A DNA stretch of 64,000 nt from Acidobacteriota bacterium (lineage in GTDB: Bacteria; Acidobacteriota; Aminicenantia; Aminicenantales; Saccharicenantaceae). The position numbers and the translations under genes are program-made. Below, piece after piece: positions 24,583 through 32,400 of this stretch. Within the stretch, counting starts at the first letter, position 1, and each line of letters opens with the position of its first letter. The stretch covers positions 1 to 64,000 of the forward strand of contig JAKQUO010000031.1 of NCBI GenBank assembly GCA_029569255.1, given 5' to 3'. The notes beneath the pieces were generated by a model that ran no database searches, was not told the DNA's origin, and saw only the letters and a list, made by a program, of their open reading frames with translations.

Positions 24583-26264
24583 CGGCCCTTCCGGAAGACG
24601 ATCCGGCCGTCGAAAACGGTCATGAGGACCTTGGCCCCGCCGATGTCGGCGGGCGGAATGGCGAAGATGTCGCGGTCGAGGAGGACCAGGTCGGCCATCT
24701 TGCCCGGCTCGATCGCGCCCTTGACGGCCTCGGCGAACTCGGCGTAAGCCCCGTTCAACGTGTAGGCCCGGACGGCCTCCTCGACGGAGACCTTCTCCCC
24801 GGGCGTCCAGCCGTCGGGGTGAGCGCCGTCGAGCGTCCGCCGGGTGGTCGCGGCGTAGATCCCCTGGACGGGGCTCAGGGGCGCGACGGTCCAATCCGAA
24901 CCGAAGGCCAGGACCGCGCCGGCCCGGCGCAGGGACTCGAAAGCATAGGCCGTCTTCACCCGCTCGGGCCCGATCTTCCTCTCGGCCCAGCGGCCGTCGT
25001 CGATGGCGTGGTAGGGCTGCACGGAGGCGATCAGCCCGAGCCCCCCGAACCGGGCGATGTCGGCGGGCCGGAGGTGCTGGGCGTGCTCGACGCGCCAGCG
25101 CCGGTCGCGGGGTCCGTTCACGGCGACGGCCTTCTCGTACATGTCCAGGAGGAGGCTCACGGCCCGGTCGCCGATGGCGTGGATGGCCAGCTGCAATCCG
25201 GCCCGGTCGGCCTCGAGGATGCGCTTCTCCATGACGCCCTCGGGGAACATCTGGCCGTGAAGGAGCCCCGAAGTCGCGGGATCGTCGGCGTACGGCTCGA
25301 AGAAACAGGCCGTGGCCGAGCCGAGCGAGCCGTCCACGAAGCCCTTCAGGCCGGCCAGCTTGAGAGTGGGGCCGCCGAAGGGCGCCTTCATCCTGAGCCG
25401 GGCCAGCGTGCCGACCTCGGTGACGGGGATGTAGACGTGGACGCGGGTCGTCAGGCGGCCGCGCCGGGCCAGGTCCTGGAAGACCTCGAAGCTCGACGCG
25501 TCGGCCATCTCGTGGACCGAGGTGACGCCGTTCTCGGCGGCGTGGCCCAGGGACGCCTCTGCGGCCTCGAGCTTCTCGGCGAAGGACGGCTCGGGGACCC
25601 GGGCGTAGACGAGGTCCATGGCCGCGTCCTTGAGGATGCCCGTGGGCTCCCCGGTCGCCGGGTCCCTGACGATCTCGCCGCCGGGCGGGGCGGGCGTCGC
25701 CTTGGTGACGCCGGCCAGCTCGAGGGCGGCGCTGTTGGCCAGGGCCATGTGCCCGTCGAGGCGGTTGACGCAGACCGGGTTCTCCGGCGTCACGGCGTCG
25801 ATCCACTCTTTCCGCGGCAGCTCCGGCGGGTCGAATCGCTGGTGGTCCCAGTCGCCGTTCAGGATCCAGCGCCCGGGCCCGAGCTCGCGGCACTTGGCCG
25901 CGATGCGGGCGGCGAACTCGGCGCGGCTCTTGGCCGGCCGCAGGTCGACGCTCCGCAGGGCGAAGCCGCCGGCCAGGAAATGGGCGTGGCTGTCGATGAA
26001 GCCGGGCAGGAGGAGCGCCCCGCCGAGGTCGACGCGCTTGGCGCCCGAGGGGGAAAGCCGGCTCATCTCGGCCGTCGTCCCCACGGCGAAGATCCGGTCG
26101 CCCCGGACGGCCACCGCCTCGGCCCGCGGCCGCTCCGCGCTCCCCGTCCAAACCTTGCCGTTGACGAGCACCAGGTCGGCCATGCCCCCCTCCGCCATCG
26201 CCCGGCACCCCGCCGCGAGCCCCAGGGCCAGGACGACCGCCACCGCGCCGCCATGCGTTCTCAT
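24579..26264 (-). CDS. Amidohydrolase family lipoprotein (YtcJ-like, Amidohydro_3)
   Basis: 561 residues. A lipoprotein signal with lipobox LAAGC (Cys ~20) is followed by the amidohydrolase fold: small beta-domain (LVLVNGKVWTG), metal site DSHAHF, then SVQPYHAID and the late FGSDW motif with metal-binding Asp. YtcJ-like enzymes hydrolyse C-N bonds of unknown substrates, outside the inner membrane in this case. GGGAG lies before the ATG. It is the first gene of a three-gene operon ending with DUF401. Confidence 0.9.
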   Translation of the reverse strand: MRTHGGAVAVVLALGLAAGCRAMAEGGMADLVLVNGKVWTGSAERPRAEAVAVRGDRIFAVGTTAEMSRLSPSGAKRVDLGGALLLPGFIDSHAHFLAGGFALRSVDLRPAKSRAEFAARIAAKCRELGPGRWILNGDWDHQRFDPPELPRKEWIDAVTPENPVCVNRLDGHMALANSAALELAGVTKATPAPPGGEIVRDPATGEPTGILKDAAMDLVYARVPEPSFAEKLEAAEASLGHAAENGVTSVHEMADASSFEVFQDLARRGRLTTRVHVYIPVTEVGTLARLRMKAPFGGPTLKLAGLKGFVDGSLGSATACFFEPYADDPATSGLLHGQMFPEGVMEKRILEADRAGLQLAIHAIGDRAVSLLLDMYEKAVAVNGPRDRRWRVEHAQHLRPADIARFGGLGLIASVQPYHAIDDGRWAERKIGPERVKTAYAFESLRRAGAVLAFGSDWTVAPLSPVQGIYAATTRRTLDGAHPDGWTPGEKVSVEEAVRAYTLNGAYAEFAEAVKGAIEPGKMADLVLLDRDIFAIPPADIGGAKVLMTVFDGRIVFRKGR

Positions 26265-26274
26265 GACGCTCCCT

Positions 26275-26303
26275 TATATAGATGAATCGCTCTCCGAAAG
26301 CAA
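26275..26303 (-). promoter_or_regulatory. Candidate promoter of the amidohydrolase operon
   Basis: Minus strand TTGCTT (26298-26303), 17-bp spacer, TATATA (26275-26280), then a short leader carrying GGGAG. Confidence 0.45.
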
Positions 26304-26463
26304 CCGCGAGCGCTATAGGCGCCGTGCGCTCCTTGCTCGGGGTATTCCCTTCGCCGGCCGCACGGCGGACTGCTTCGTATCCGTGGTTCTCTCCGCCCAT
26401 GAGGCGCTGTCCCCGGAGCGGGGCCGCGTTAGAGGCGGCGAGGAGTGTTCCGGAGCCCGATTT

Positions 26464-26607
26464 GGAAAAATTCAGCCGGGGCGCGTGGCGGACGAGGGAC
26501 GTTTGCCTGCAAACCGGCAAAACGTGTTTGAGCGAGGCGTAGCGGACGCCGAGCGAGTTGTTTTGGCGCCGAGTCCGCCGCACGTCCCGGCGTCTTTGAA
26601 TTTTTCC
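26464..26607. repeat. 144-base nested inverted repeat upstream of efp
   Basis: Outer arms GGAAAAATTCA (26464-26474) and TGAATTTTTCC (26597-26607) are perfect complements. Inward, GCCGGG (26475-26480) pairs with CCCGGC and GGCGGAC (26487-26493) pairs exactly with GTCCGCC (26573-26579), giving an interrupted stem of about 30 bp. The 79-base middle holds smaller hairpins such as GGCGTAGCGGACGCC and GTTTGCCTGCAAAC. It could be a MITE-like element or a structured RNA. Confidence 0.7.
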
Positions 26608-26615
26608 CATGAGGG

Positions 26616-26629
26616 GGAGGAAATCCTCC
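26616..26629. repeat. Perfect hairpin GGAGGA-AA-TCCTCC
   Basis: Six-base stem with two-base loop just after the large inverted repeat. Confidence 0.6.
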
Positions 26630-26646
26630 GAGCCGCCTTGCGGCTC
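26630..26646. repeat. Perfect hairpin GAGCCGC-CTT-GCGGCTC
   Basis: Seven-base GC-rich stem with three-base loop, directly abutting the preceding hairpin. No T-run follows, so it is not a standard terminator. Confidence 0.6.
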
Positions 26647-26684
26647 CGGACGGAAAGACCGATGTGAACCTTTGACGGGAATGA

Positions 26685-26690
26685 TATAAT
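26685..26690 (+). promoter_or_regulatory. -10 element of leaderless efp promoter
   Basis: Perfect TATAAT followed by 7 bases and the ATG at 26698. No consensus -35 at 16-18 bp (ATGTGA at 17); a TTGACG lies too close, at 7 bp. Confidence 0.55.
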
Positions 26691-26697
26691 GGGCCGC

Positions 26698-27255
26698 ATG
26701 ATCGACGCGACCCAGATCCGCAAGGGCATGATCATCATCATGGACGGCGCCCTCTGGCGGGTGATGGAGATGCAGCTCATCACCCCCGGACGGTGGAAGG
26801 CCATGGTCCAGACGAAGCTCCGCAACATCCAGAACGGCTCGCAGACCGAGCACCGCTTCCGCTCCGAGGAGCGCCTCGAGCAGGCCCGCCTCGACGAGAT
26901 CGAGATGGAGTTCCTCTACGAGCAGGGCGGCGAGTACGTCTTCATGAACCTCGAGAACTACGAGCAGGTCGGCCTCTCCGCCGAGGCCATCGGAGACTCC
27001 GTCAAGTACCTCAAGCCGAACACGGTCATCGAGGTCGAGATGTTCGAGGGCCGGCCCGTCGGCGTCAACCTGCCCCAGACGATGGCCTTCAAGGTCACGG
27101 CGACCGAGCCCCGTCTCCAGGGGGCGACCAAGACGGCCCTCTACAAGCCCGCCGTCATCGAGACGGGCGCGACCGTCCAGGTGCCGGAGTTCATCAAGGA
27201 AGGCGACACGATCAAGGTCGACACGCGGGACGACAAATATCTCGGCCGGGCCTGA
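26698..27255 (+). CDS. efp: Translation elongation factor P
   Basis: 185 residues with the three-domain EF-P fold: KOW-like domain I (begins MIDATQIRKGMII), then two OB domains (YLKPNTVIEVEMFEGRPVGV, and the C-terminal GATVQVPEFIKEGDTIKVDT signature). EF-P relieves ribosomes stalled at polyproline. The loop tip reads TPGRWKAM: Arg32 is at the position of the modified residue and Lys34 follows two residues later. The ATG at 26698 fits the promoter; the ATG at 26689 overlaps the TATAAT and is unlikely. There is no Shine-Dalgarno. Confidence 0.97.
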   Translation: MIDATQIRKGMIIIMDGALWRVMEMQLITPGRWKAMVQTKLRNIQNGSQTEHRFRSEERLEQARLDEIEMEFLYEQGGEYVFMNLENYEQVGLSAEAIGDSVKYLKPNTVIEVEMFEGRPVGVNLPQTMAFKVTATEPRLQGATKTALYKPAVIETGATVQVPEFIKEGDTIKVDTRDDKYLGRA

Positions 27256-27268
27256 GCCCGCCCCCGCT

Positions 27269-29449
27269 TCAGAAATCCTGGCGGGCGACCCCGACGTTCC
27301 CGAAGCTGTCGCGGACCCTCACCGCGACCTGGCCCTCCGCCCCGGCCGGGAGCTTCAGGGACAGCTTGAAGCTCTCGCTCCGCGAATCGGCGATGCCGTC
27401 GACCGGGAAGACCACCTGCCAATCCCCCGGCCGGACGAGGACCTTGACCTCCTCGATGGCGGAATAGGCGTCCTCGGCCTGGAAGGCGATGTCGAGCGCG
27501 GCGCCGTTCCTGGCCGCCGTGAGGTTCTTGACGACCGGCAGGGAGTTGTCGATGACCAGCGGCGGCCCCGTCCTCTCCGCCCGGAGCTCGAGGCCCGGAG
27601 GGTTGGAGGGCGCGTCGGTGGCCGCGAGTCGCAGCTGGTACGCTCCGTCGGGGAAGGCGAGCGTGTCGAAGGCGTAGACCGTCTCGGACCAGTCGGCTTC
27701 GAGGACGCGCCAGGCCGCTTCCCCGTCTTTCCGGATCGACAGCGAATACCGCAGCGTGTCGCCGTTCTCGTCGGCGGCGTCCCAGACGACGGTCCGGAAG
27801 CCCTTGCGCTCCGACTTCCTGAAGGCCAGCCCGGCCGGAGGGTCGTCCGTCTTCGCGGGCGGGTCGGCGAGACGCCGCTCGGCCCCGAGGATGACGTCCT
27901 CCTGGACCGGGAGCTTGAGGTAGACCTCGTTCGGCCGGAGGAGCTCCAGCCGGGTGATGACCGGGGGGACGTTCGACTGGAGGTAGAAGACGCCGAGCCG
28001 CTGGAAGACCGGCGAGGACCGGCCCGTTGGCGTCCGCAACAGGACCTTGACCTGGAGGAAGCGGGCCTTGGGGCTGAGGATCGGCTCGTCGGTCCGGCCG
28101 TAGAACGGCGACCACTCGCTCCAGGTCGGGTTGGGCTCGGCCGTGTTGCCGCTCCGGCTCTGGAGCTGGACCGAGGCCCCCGCCGCCGCCGTCGCGTCCC
28201 AGACCAGCCGCCCCCACGACGCCGGGGTCCCGGCGTCGAGGACGGGGCTGACGTACTCGCCGGAGAGCCGCTGCTCGGTCAGCAGCAGGCCGAAATAGCA
28301 CGGGTTGTTGGCCAGGACGTAGATCTTGGAATCGAGCGGGACGAGCGCGTAGACCTGCTCGGAGCGGCTCTGGAGGAGCAGGGCGACGCGCTCCTCGGCG
28401 TCCACGGAATAGATCCGGCCCTGGCCCCCCGTCCCGAAGAGGGCCCGTTTCCCGTCCTCGCGCCAGAGGAGGGAATAGATCATCTCGTCCTCGGAGCTCC
28501 AGAGCTTCTTGGCCAGGCCTTCCGCGGAAATCCGGAAGAGCGCGCCGCCGCCGCGGTCCCCGGGGGCCGGGCCGGCGCCTGACGCGGCCGGGGCCGCGGC
28601 GGCGCTCACCGTCACCGCGATCTCCGTCCCCGCGGCCCGGACGGGCTCGGCCGGCGCAGCGGCCCCGGCCGCGTCCCGGCGGGCCCGGGCCGGCGTCCCC
28701 GAAGCCGCGGCGTAGATCCGCCCTTCGCGGTCGAGGGCCAGCCCGCGGACCTCCTCGTAGGGCGTCTCGAAAAGGACCGATGCGCGCCCTTCTTGGCCGA
28801 TCCGGTAGACCAGGCCGTTGCCGCCGCTCCCGGCGACGACGTCGCCGCGGGGCGTCCGCTCCAGGCAGAGGATGTGGTTCTCCGAGGCCCGGAAGAACAT
28901 CCGGCCCTCGCCGAGCGGGTTGATCCGATAGACGCCCCCGGCCTCGCCCACGGCCGCCCAGAGGTCCCCCGAGTCCATGAAGAGAAGGGCCCAGATGTAC
29001 TTCTCGGCCGGGTTGAAGAACTCCTCGCCCTTGCCCTTGTCGGTGATCCTGTAGATCTTCCCGTTCGGGGAAGTGGCGGCGTAGAGGACGCCCTTGCGGT
29101 CCTGGGCCAGGGCCGTGACGTCCATCTCCGGCGCCTGGAACCAGAGCTGGGCCTGGCCGTCCTTGGCGACGCGGTAGACCTTGCCGCCGTGGCCCGTGCC
29201 GAGGAAGACCGCGCCGTCGGCCGCGGCCAGCAGGGAGAGGTAGAACTCCTCCTGCGGCGCCTCGAGCTTCTCCTCTTTGGGGGCCAGGGCCAGGGTCCCC
29301 TCGTAGGAGACCGAGACGCCGTCGAGCTTGCCCCGGAGATAGTCCTCCCGCGTCCGCAGCTCCCACTTCCGGGGCCCGACGGCCCCGAGGGGGACGGCCA
29401 GGAGGACGGCCAGGGCGGAGGCGGCCAGGGCGAGGGGCGGTTTGCGCAT
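27269..29449 (-). CDS. Exported beta-propeller protein of unknown function
   Basis: About 726 residues with a Sec signal peptide (MRKPPLALAASALAVLLAVP). Residues ~50-400 hold repeated blades of the form FLGTGHGGKVYRV, YAATSPNGKIYRI, WAAVGEAGGVYRI, VAGSGGNGLVYRI and FGTGGQGRIYSV, an NHL/SMP-like propeller. An Ala/Pro-rich low-complexity insert interrupts the propeller near residues 265-300. The C-terminal half has beta-sandwich domains (fibronectin-like, FRTVVWDAADENGDTLRYSL). It follows the S55 peptidase by 11 bases and AGGAG precedes the ATG. Role unknown; secreted or periplasmic. Confidence 0.85.
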   Translation of the reverse strand: MRKPPLALAASALAVLLAVPLGAVGPRKWELRTREDYLRGKLDGVSVSYEGTLALAPKEEKLEAPQEEFYLSLLAAADGAVFLGTGHGGKVYRVAKDGQAQLWFQAPEMDVTALAQDRKGVLYAATSPNGKIYRITDKGKGEEFFNPAEKYIWALLFMDSGDLWAAVGEAGGVYRINPLGEGRMFFRASENHILCLERTPRGDVVAGSGGNGLVYRIGQEGRASVLFETPYEEVRGLALDREGRIYAAASGTPARARRDAAGAAAPAEPVRAAGTEIAVTVSAAAAPAASGAGPAPGDRGGGALFRISAEGLAKKLWSSEDEMIYSLLWREDGKRALFGTGGQGRIYSVDAEERVALLLQSRSEQVYALVPLDSKIYVLANNPCYFGLLLTEQRLSGEYVSPVLDAGTPASWGRLVWDATAAAGASVQLQSRSGNTAEPNPTWSEWSPFYGRTDEPILSPKARFLQVKVLLRTPTGRSSPVFQRLGVFYLQSNVPPVITRLELLRPNEVYLKLPVQEDVILGAERRLADPPAKTDDPPAGLAFRKSERKGFRTVVWDAADENGDTLRYSLSIRKDGEAAWRVLEADWSETVYAFDTLAFPDGAYQLRLAATDAPSNPPGLELRAERTGPPLVIDNSLPVVKNLTAARNGAALDIAFQAEDAYSAIEEVKVLVRPGDWQVVFPVDGIADSRSESFKLSLKLPAGAEGQVAVRVRDSFGNVGVARQDF

Positions 29450-29460
29450 GACGGGCACTC

Positions 29461-31314
29461 CTACTTGCGGATTCGGACGGGGATCGCCGCCCCGCCCCGG
29501 AAGACGTAGGGAACGGCGAGCTGGTACTCGCTGAGGGTCGACCGGGTGATCTCGGTCGGGCCGGCGGCCGAGGCCCGGCCCGAGGCGAACATCTCCTTGA
29601 GCGTCGGCGGCAGGTTCGGCATCTCCTCGCCCTTGAGGAAGAGCCCCGGCTTGGAGGCCATGACCCGGAAATAGATGCGGCTGTTCCGGCGCAGGCTGCC
29701 GAGGAGGCGGACGAGCTGGTCGAGGCTCCGGGGCACGTACTCCTGGATGCGGTACTGGGCCCGCTCGACCTGCTGCATGGCCGCGGCGTCGCCGACGAGG
29801 AGCTGGAACTCGCTCCCGGCCGGCAGGGCCGGCGCGACGACCGTGACCTCCTCCGCCAGGCTTTCCTGCTTCTGGGTCCGGTAGAAGACCTTGAGCCGGA
29901 TGGGCTCGCCCGGCGAGACCTCGTACTTGTCGAGGAGGACCTTCTCCAAGGCGGCGAAGCGGCTCTCCTCGACGGCCCGGACGTTCAGGTCGATGCGGAA
30001 GATGCCGACGTCCCTGAACTCGTTGTTCAGGAGGACCTGGACGACCGCGGCCAGCAGGCTCGACAGGCTCACCGGCGGATTGTCGTAGCTGCCGGAGAAG
30101 AGGTCCTCGAGGTGGACGCTCAGGCCGCCCTGGTCGAGGAAGACGTCGGCGTCGAAGTCGAGGGAGAGCGGCCCGAGGCTCCGCCTCTCGCTCGTTATCA
30201 GGGTCGATACGGCCAGGTTGACCAGGGCCGGGGTCAGGAACTTGTCGGCGACCAGCCTGAGCTTGAAGTCTTTTTTCGCCTCGGGCCCGGTCCGCAGGCC
30301 GATGTTGAGCGGGATGAGCTTGGGCAGGGCGCCCAGCTCCCCGGCCGCGCCCGGGGTCCGGTCCTGGGAGAACCGGCCGATGACCGGACCGGCCACGGCC
30401 AGCTTGGACGAGCTCTCCAGGCTGGGCATGACGGCGATGACGCTAGCCCGGGTCATGGCGTAGTCGACGGCCCCCAGGTTGTAGGCCGGATGTCCGAAGG
30501 CCAGGACCCTGTTGCCGTCGACGTGGGTGGCCGTGCCGATGGCCGAGACGTCGAGGTCGCCCCCGATGAGCTGGATGCCGACGGCGTCCCCCTCGCGGAG
30601 CGACGGCCCGGCGGGGGCCAGGCCCGGCGGCGTTTGGGGGGACGAGCCGGCCCGGACGGCCCGGAAGCCGAGCGGCCCGAAGAACTCCCGGGCCCGCTCG
30701 AAGACGCCGGGGCCGAAGCCGCTGAAGACCAGGGGCAGGTCGAGGCGCGTCAGGGCCGGGGCCGCGGCCGCGGGCCGGGGGGCCGGCGGCGCGGCCAGGG
30801 CCCGGAGGAACTCGCCGGAGAGGTCCTCGAGGCTGTCGCCCTCCCGGATGACGGCCGGCGGGGCGACGGCCGTCCGGGGCGCCTCGGGGGCCCGGCCGAT
30901 GGCCAGCATCTCCTCGATCGGCGTGACGCCGGCGATGGCCTCCTTCTGGAAGCTGAAGCTGTAGGCCACGGCCCCGATGAGCTTGCCGTCGATGTAGACG
31001 GGACTGCCGCTCATGCCGCTGATGACCCCGGTCGACTCGAGCCCCCTGCCCGAGAGGCGAGCCAGGATGACGTGGCGGCCGGGTTGGACGTTCTCGAGGA
31101 CGCCCAGGACCTCGGCCTCGAACTCCTCGATCGTCTGGCCCTGGAAGACGCTCCGCCCCCGCCCCTTCATGCCGGGCTTGACCTGGGCCAGGGGCATGGT
31201 CAGGGTGGCGGCCCCGGCGGCCAGGGCCGCGACGGCGAGGAGGGCGGCGGCGAAGAGCGTCAGGCGGGCCGCCGTTCCCGGGGCCCCCCGGCCGGGGCGA
31301 TGGGCTCTGGACAT
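29461..31314 (-). CDS. SpoIVB-like serine peptidase (S55 family), exported
   Basis: About 617 residues. After an N-terminal signal/anchor (hydrophobic run near residues 17-40) comes the S55 domain: KPGMKGRGRSVF, then the nucleophile motif GVISGMSGSPVYIDG with catalytic Ser, and the later FGHPAYNLG segment. Unlike Bacillus SpoIVB no PDZ domain is evident; a ~300-residue C-terminal extension of unknown fold follows. Targets unknown: the organism is a diderm and no sporulation genes are nearby. The start at 31314 is chosen because AGGAG lies seven bases before it. Operon with the propeller protein. Confidence 0.9.
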   Translation of the reverse strand: MSRAHRPGRGAPGTAARLTLFAAALLAVAALAAGAATLTMPLAQVKPGMKGRGRSVFQGQTIEEFEAEVLGVLENVQPGRHVILARLSGRGLESTGVISGMSGSPVYIDGKLIGAVAYSFSFQKEAIAGVTPIEEMLAIGRAPEAPRTAVAPPAVIREGDSLEDLSGEFLRALAAPPAPRPAAAAPALTRLDLPLVFSGFGPGVFERAREFFGPLGFRAVRAGSSPQTPPGLAPAGPSLREGDAVGIQLIGGDLDVSAIGTATHVDGNRVLAFGHPAYNLGAVDYAMTRASVIAVMPSLESSSKLAVAGPVIGRFSQDRTPGAAGELGALPKLIPLNIGLRTGPEAKKDFKLRLVADKFLTPALVNLAVSTLITSERRSLGPLSLDFDADVFLDQGGLSVHLEDLFSGSYDNPPVSLSSLLAAVVQVLLNNEFRDVGIFRIDLNVRAVEESRFAALEKVLLDKYEVSPGEPIRLKVFYRTQKQESLAEEVTVVAPALPAGSEFQLLVGDAAAMQQVERAQYRIQEYVPRSLDQLVRLLGSLRRNSRIYFRVMASKPGLFLKGEEMPNLPPTLKEMFASGRASAAGPTEITRSTLSEYQLAVPYVFRGGAAIPVRIRK

Positions 31315-31328
31315 CGGAAATCTCCTCA

Positions 31329-31357
31329 TTGACCGCCGCGGCCGATTCTCATAGAAT
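31329..31357 (+). promoter_or_regulatory. Promoter for leaderless epimerase mRNA
   Basis: TTGACC (31329-31334), 17-bp spacer, TAGAAT (31352-31357), then 7 bases and the ATG at 31365. One of the best promoter matches in the window. Confidence 0.7.
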
Positions 31358-31364
31358 CCGGCTC

Positions 31365-32339
31365 ATGCGCGTCCTGGTCACCGGGGGAACGGGTTTCCTC
31401 GGGAGCCACCTCGTCGAGGGCCTTCTCGAGGAGCCCGGCACCGAGGTCTTCGCCCTCGTCCGCGACCCGGCCCGGCCGCGCTGGCTCGAGGGCGAGCGCC
31501 GGGTCCGTTTCCTCCGGGGGGACCTGGGGAACATCCCCGCCCTGCCCGAAGGCCTCGCGGCCGTCTATCACGCCGCCGGAACGACCAAGACGCTCCGCTC
31601 GAACGCGTATTATACCGTAAACCGGGACGGCACGACAAATCTCCTCCGGGCGCTCGAGGCCCGGCCCGGCCGGCCGCGCTTCGTCCACGTGAGCAGCCTG
31701 GCCGCCGCCGGGCCGTCGGCGCCGGGACGGCCGGTCCGTGAGGACGACCCGCCGCTCCCGGTCTCCCGCTACGGCGAGAGCAAGCTCCAGGCCGAGCGGG
31801 AGGTCCTGGCGCGCCGGGACCGCTTTCCGGTCGTCATCCTCAGGCCCGCGGCCGTCTACGGCCCCCGGGACGAGGATTTCCTCGAGTTTTTCCGCTGGAT
31901 CAAGCGCGGCGTCGAGCCCGTCGTCGGCCCGCCCCGGCTCATGAGCCTCGTCCACGTCCGCGACGTCGTCCGGGCCGCCCTGCTGGCGGGCCGGGCCGAG
32001 GCCGCCGCCGGCCAGGTCTTCCACATCGCCGACCCGACGCCGCGCGGCTGGGAGGACCTCGGGCGCGTCGCCGCCTCTCTCCTCGGGAAGAGGCCCGTCC
32101 GCGTCCGCGTCCCTCTCTGGGCGGCCGCGCTCGCCGCGGCCGGCTCGGAGGGCTTCGGCCGGCTCCTCGGCCGGGACAAGGGCCTCCTCAACCGCGACAA
32201 GGTCCGCCTGGCCGGGGCCCCCGGGTGGGTCGCCGACGCCGCCAAGGCCCGTCGCGTCCTCGGCTTCGAGACCCGGGTCGCCCTCGAGGAGGGCCTCGGA
32301 GAGACGATCGCCTGGTATCTCGCTGAAGGGCTGCTATGA
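31365..32339 (+). CDS. NAD-dependent epimerase/dehydratase family protein
   Basis: 324 residues, extended short-chain dehydrogenase. The NAD(P)-binding motif TGGTGFLGSH begins at residue 7, HAAGTT marks strand 4, Ser is in VHVSSLAA, and the catalytic pair is YGESK. LRPAAVYGP is typical of sugar epimerases and hydroxysteroid-like reductases. The substrate cannot be told. The start at 31365 is set by the fold and the promoter; no Shine-Dalgarno. It lies upstream of fabH, which has its own -10. Confidence 0.92.
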   Translation: MRVLVTGGTGFLGSHLVEGLLEEPGTEVFALVRDPARPRWLEGERRVRFLRGDLGNIPALPEGLAAVYHAAGTTKTLRSNAYYTVNRDGTTNLLRALEARPGRPRFVHVSSLAAAGPSAPGRPVREDDPPLPVSRYGESKLQAEREVLARRDRFPVVILRPAAVYGPRDEDFLEFFRWIKRGVEPVVGPPRLMSLVHVRDVVRAALLAGRAEAAAGQVFHIADPTPRGWEDLGRVAASLLGKRPVRVRVPLWAAALAAAGSEGFGRLLGRDKGLLNRDKVRLAGAPGWVADAAKARRVLGFETRVALEEGLGETIAWYLAEGLL

Positions 32340-32384
32340 CCGGGACCGCCCCGGACCCTATTCCCATTTCAGGAGGGCTTCCCC

Positions 32385-32390
32385 TATAAT
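32385..32390 (+). promoter_or_regulatory. Candidate -10 (TATAAT) of fabH
   Basis: Perfect TATAAT, 10 bases before the ATG at 32401, leaving a leader of about three bases. No clear -35. Confidence 0.45.
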
Positions 32391-32400
32391 GAAAGCAGAG

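Larger units (their letters stand above)
26265..26697. other. Structured intergenic region between amidohydrolase and efp
   Basis: 433 bases without a gene, filled with inverted repeats. Besides the elements listed separately, GCCGTGCG near 26321 has its complement CGCACGGC about 35 bases further on. The density of hairpins is far above that of other gaps in the window. Confidence 0.7.

Noticed and set aside
26672-26677. TTGACG as the -35 of the efp promoter
   Set aside because: It is only 7 bp from the TATAAT, too close to pair with it.
23902-26853. A 983-codon frame suggesting a giant RNase H fusion
   Set aside because: Only the last 226 codons match a protein family; the rest overlaps the amidohydrolase in another frame and the structured gap.
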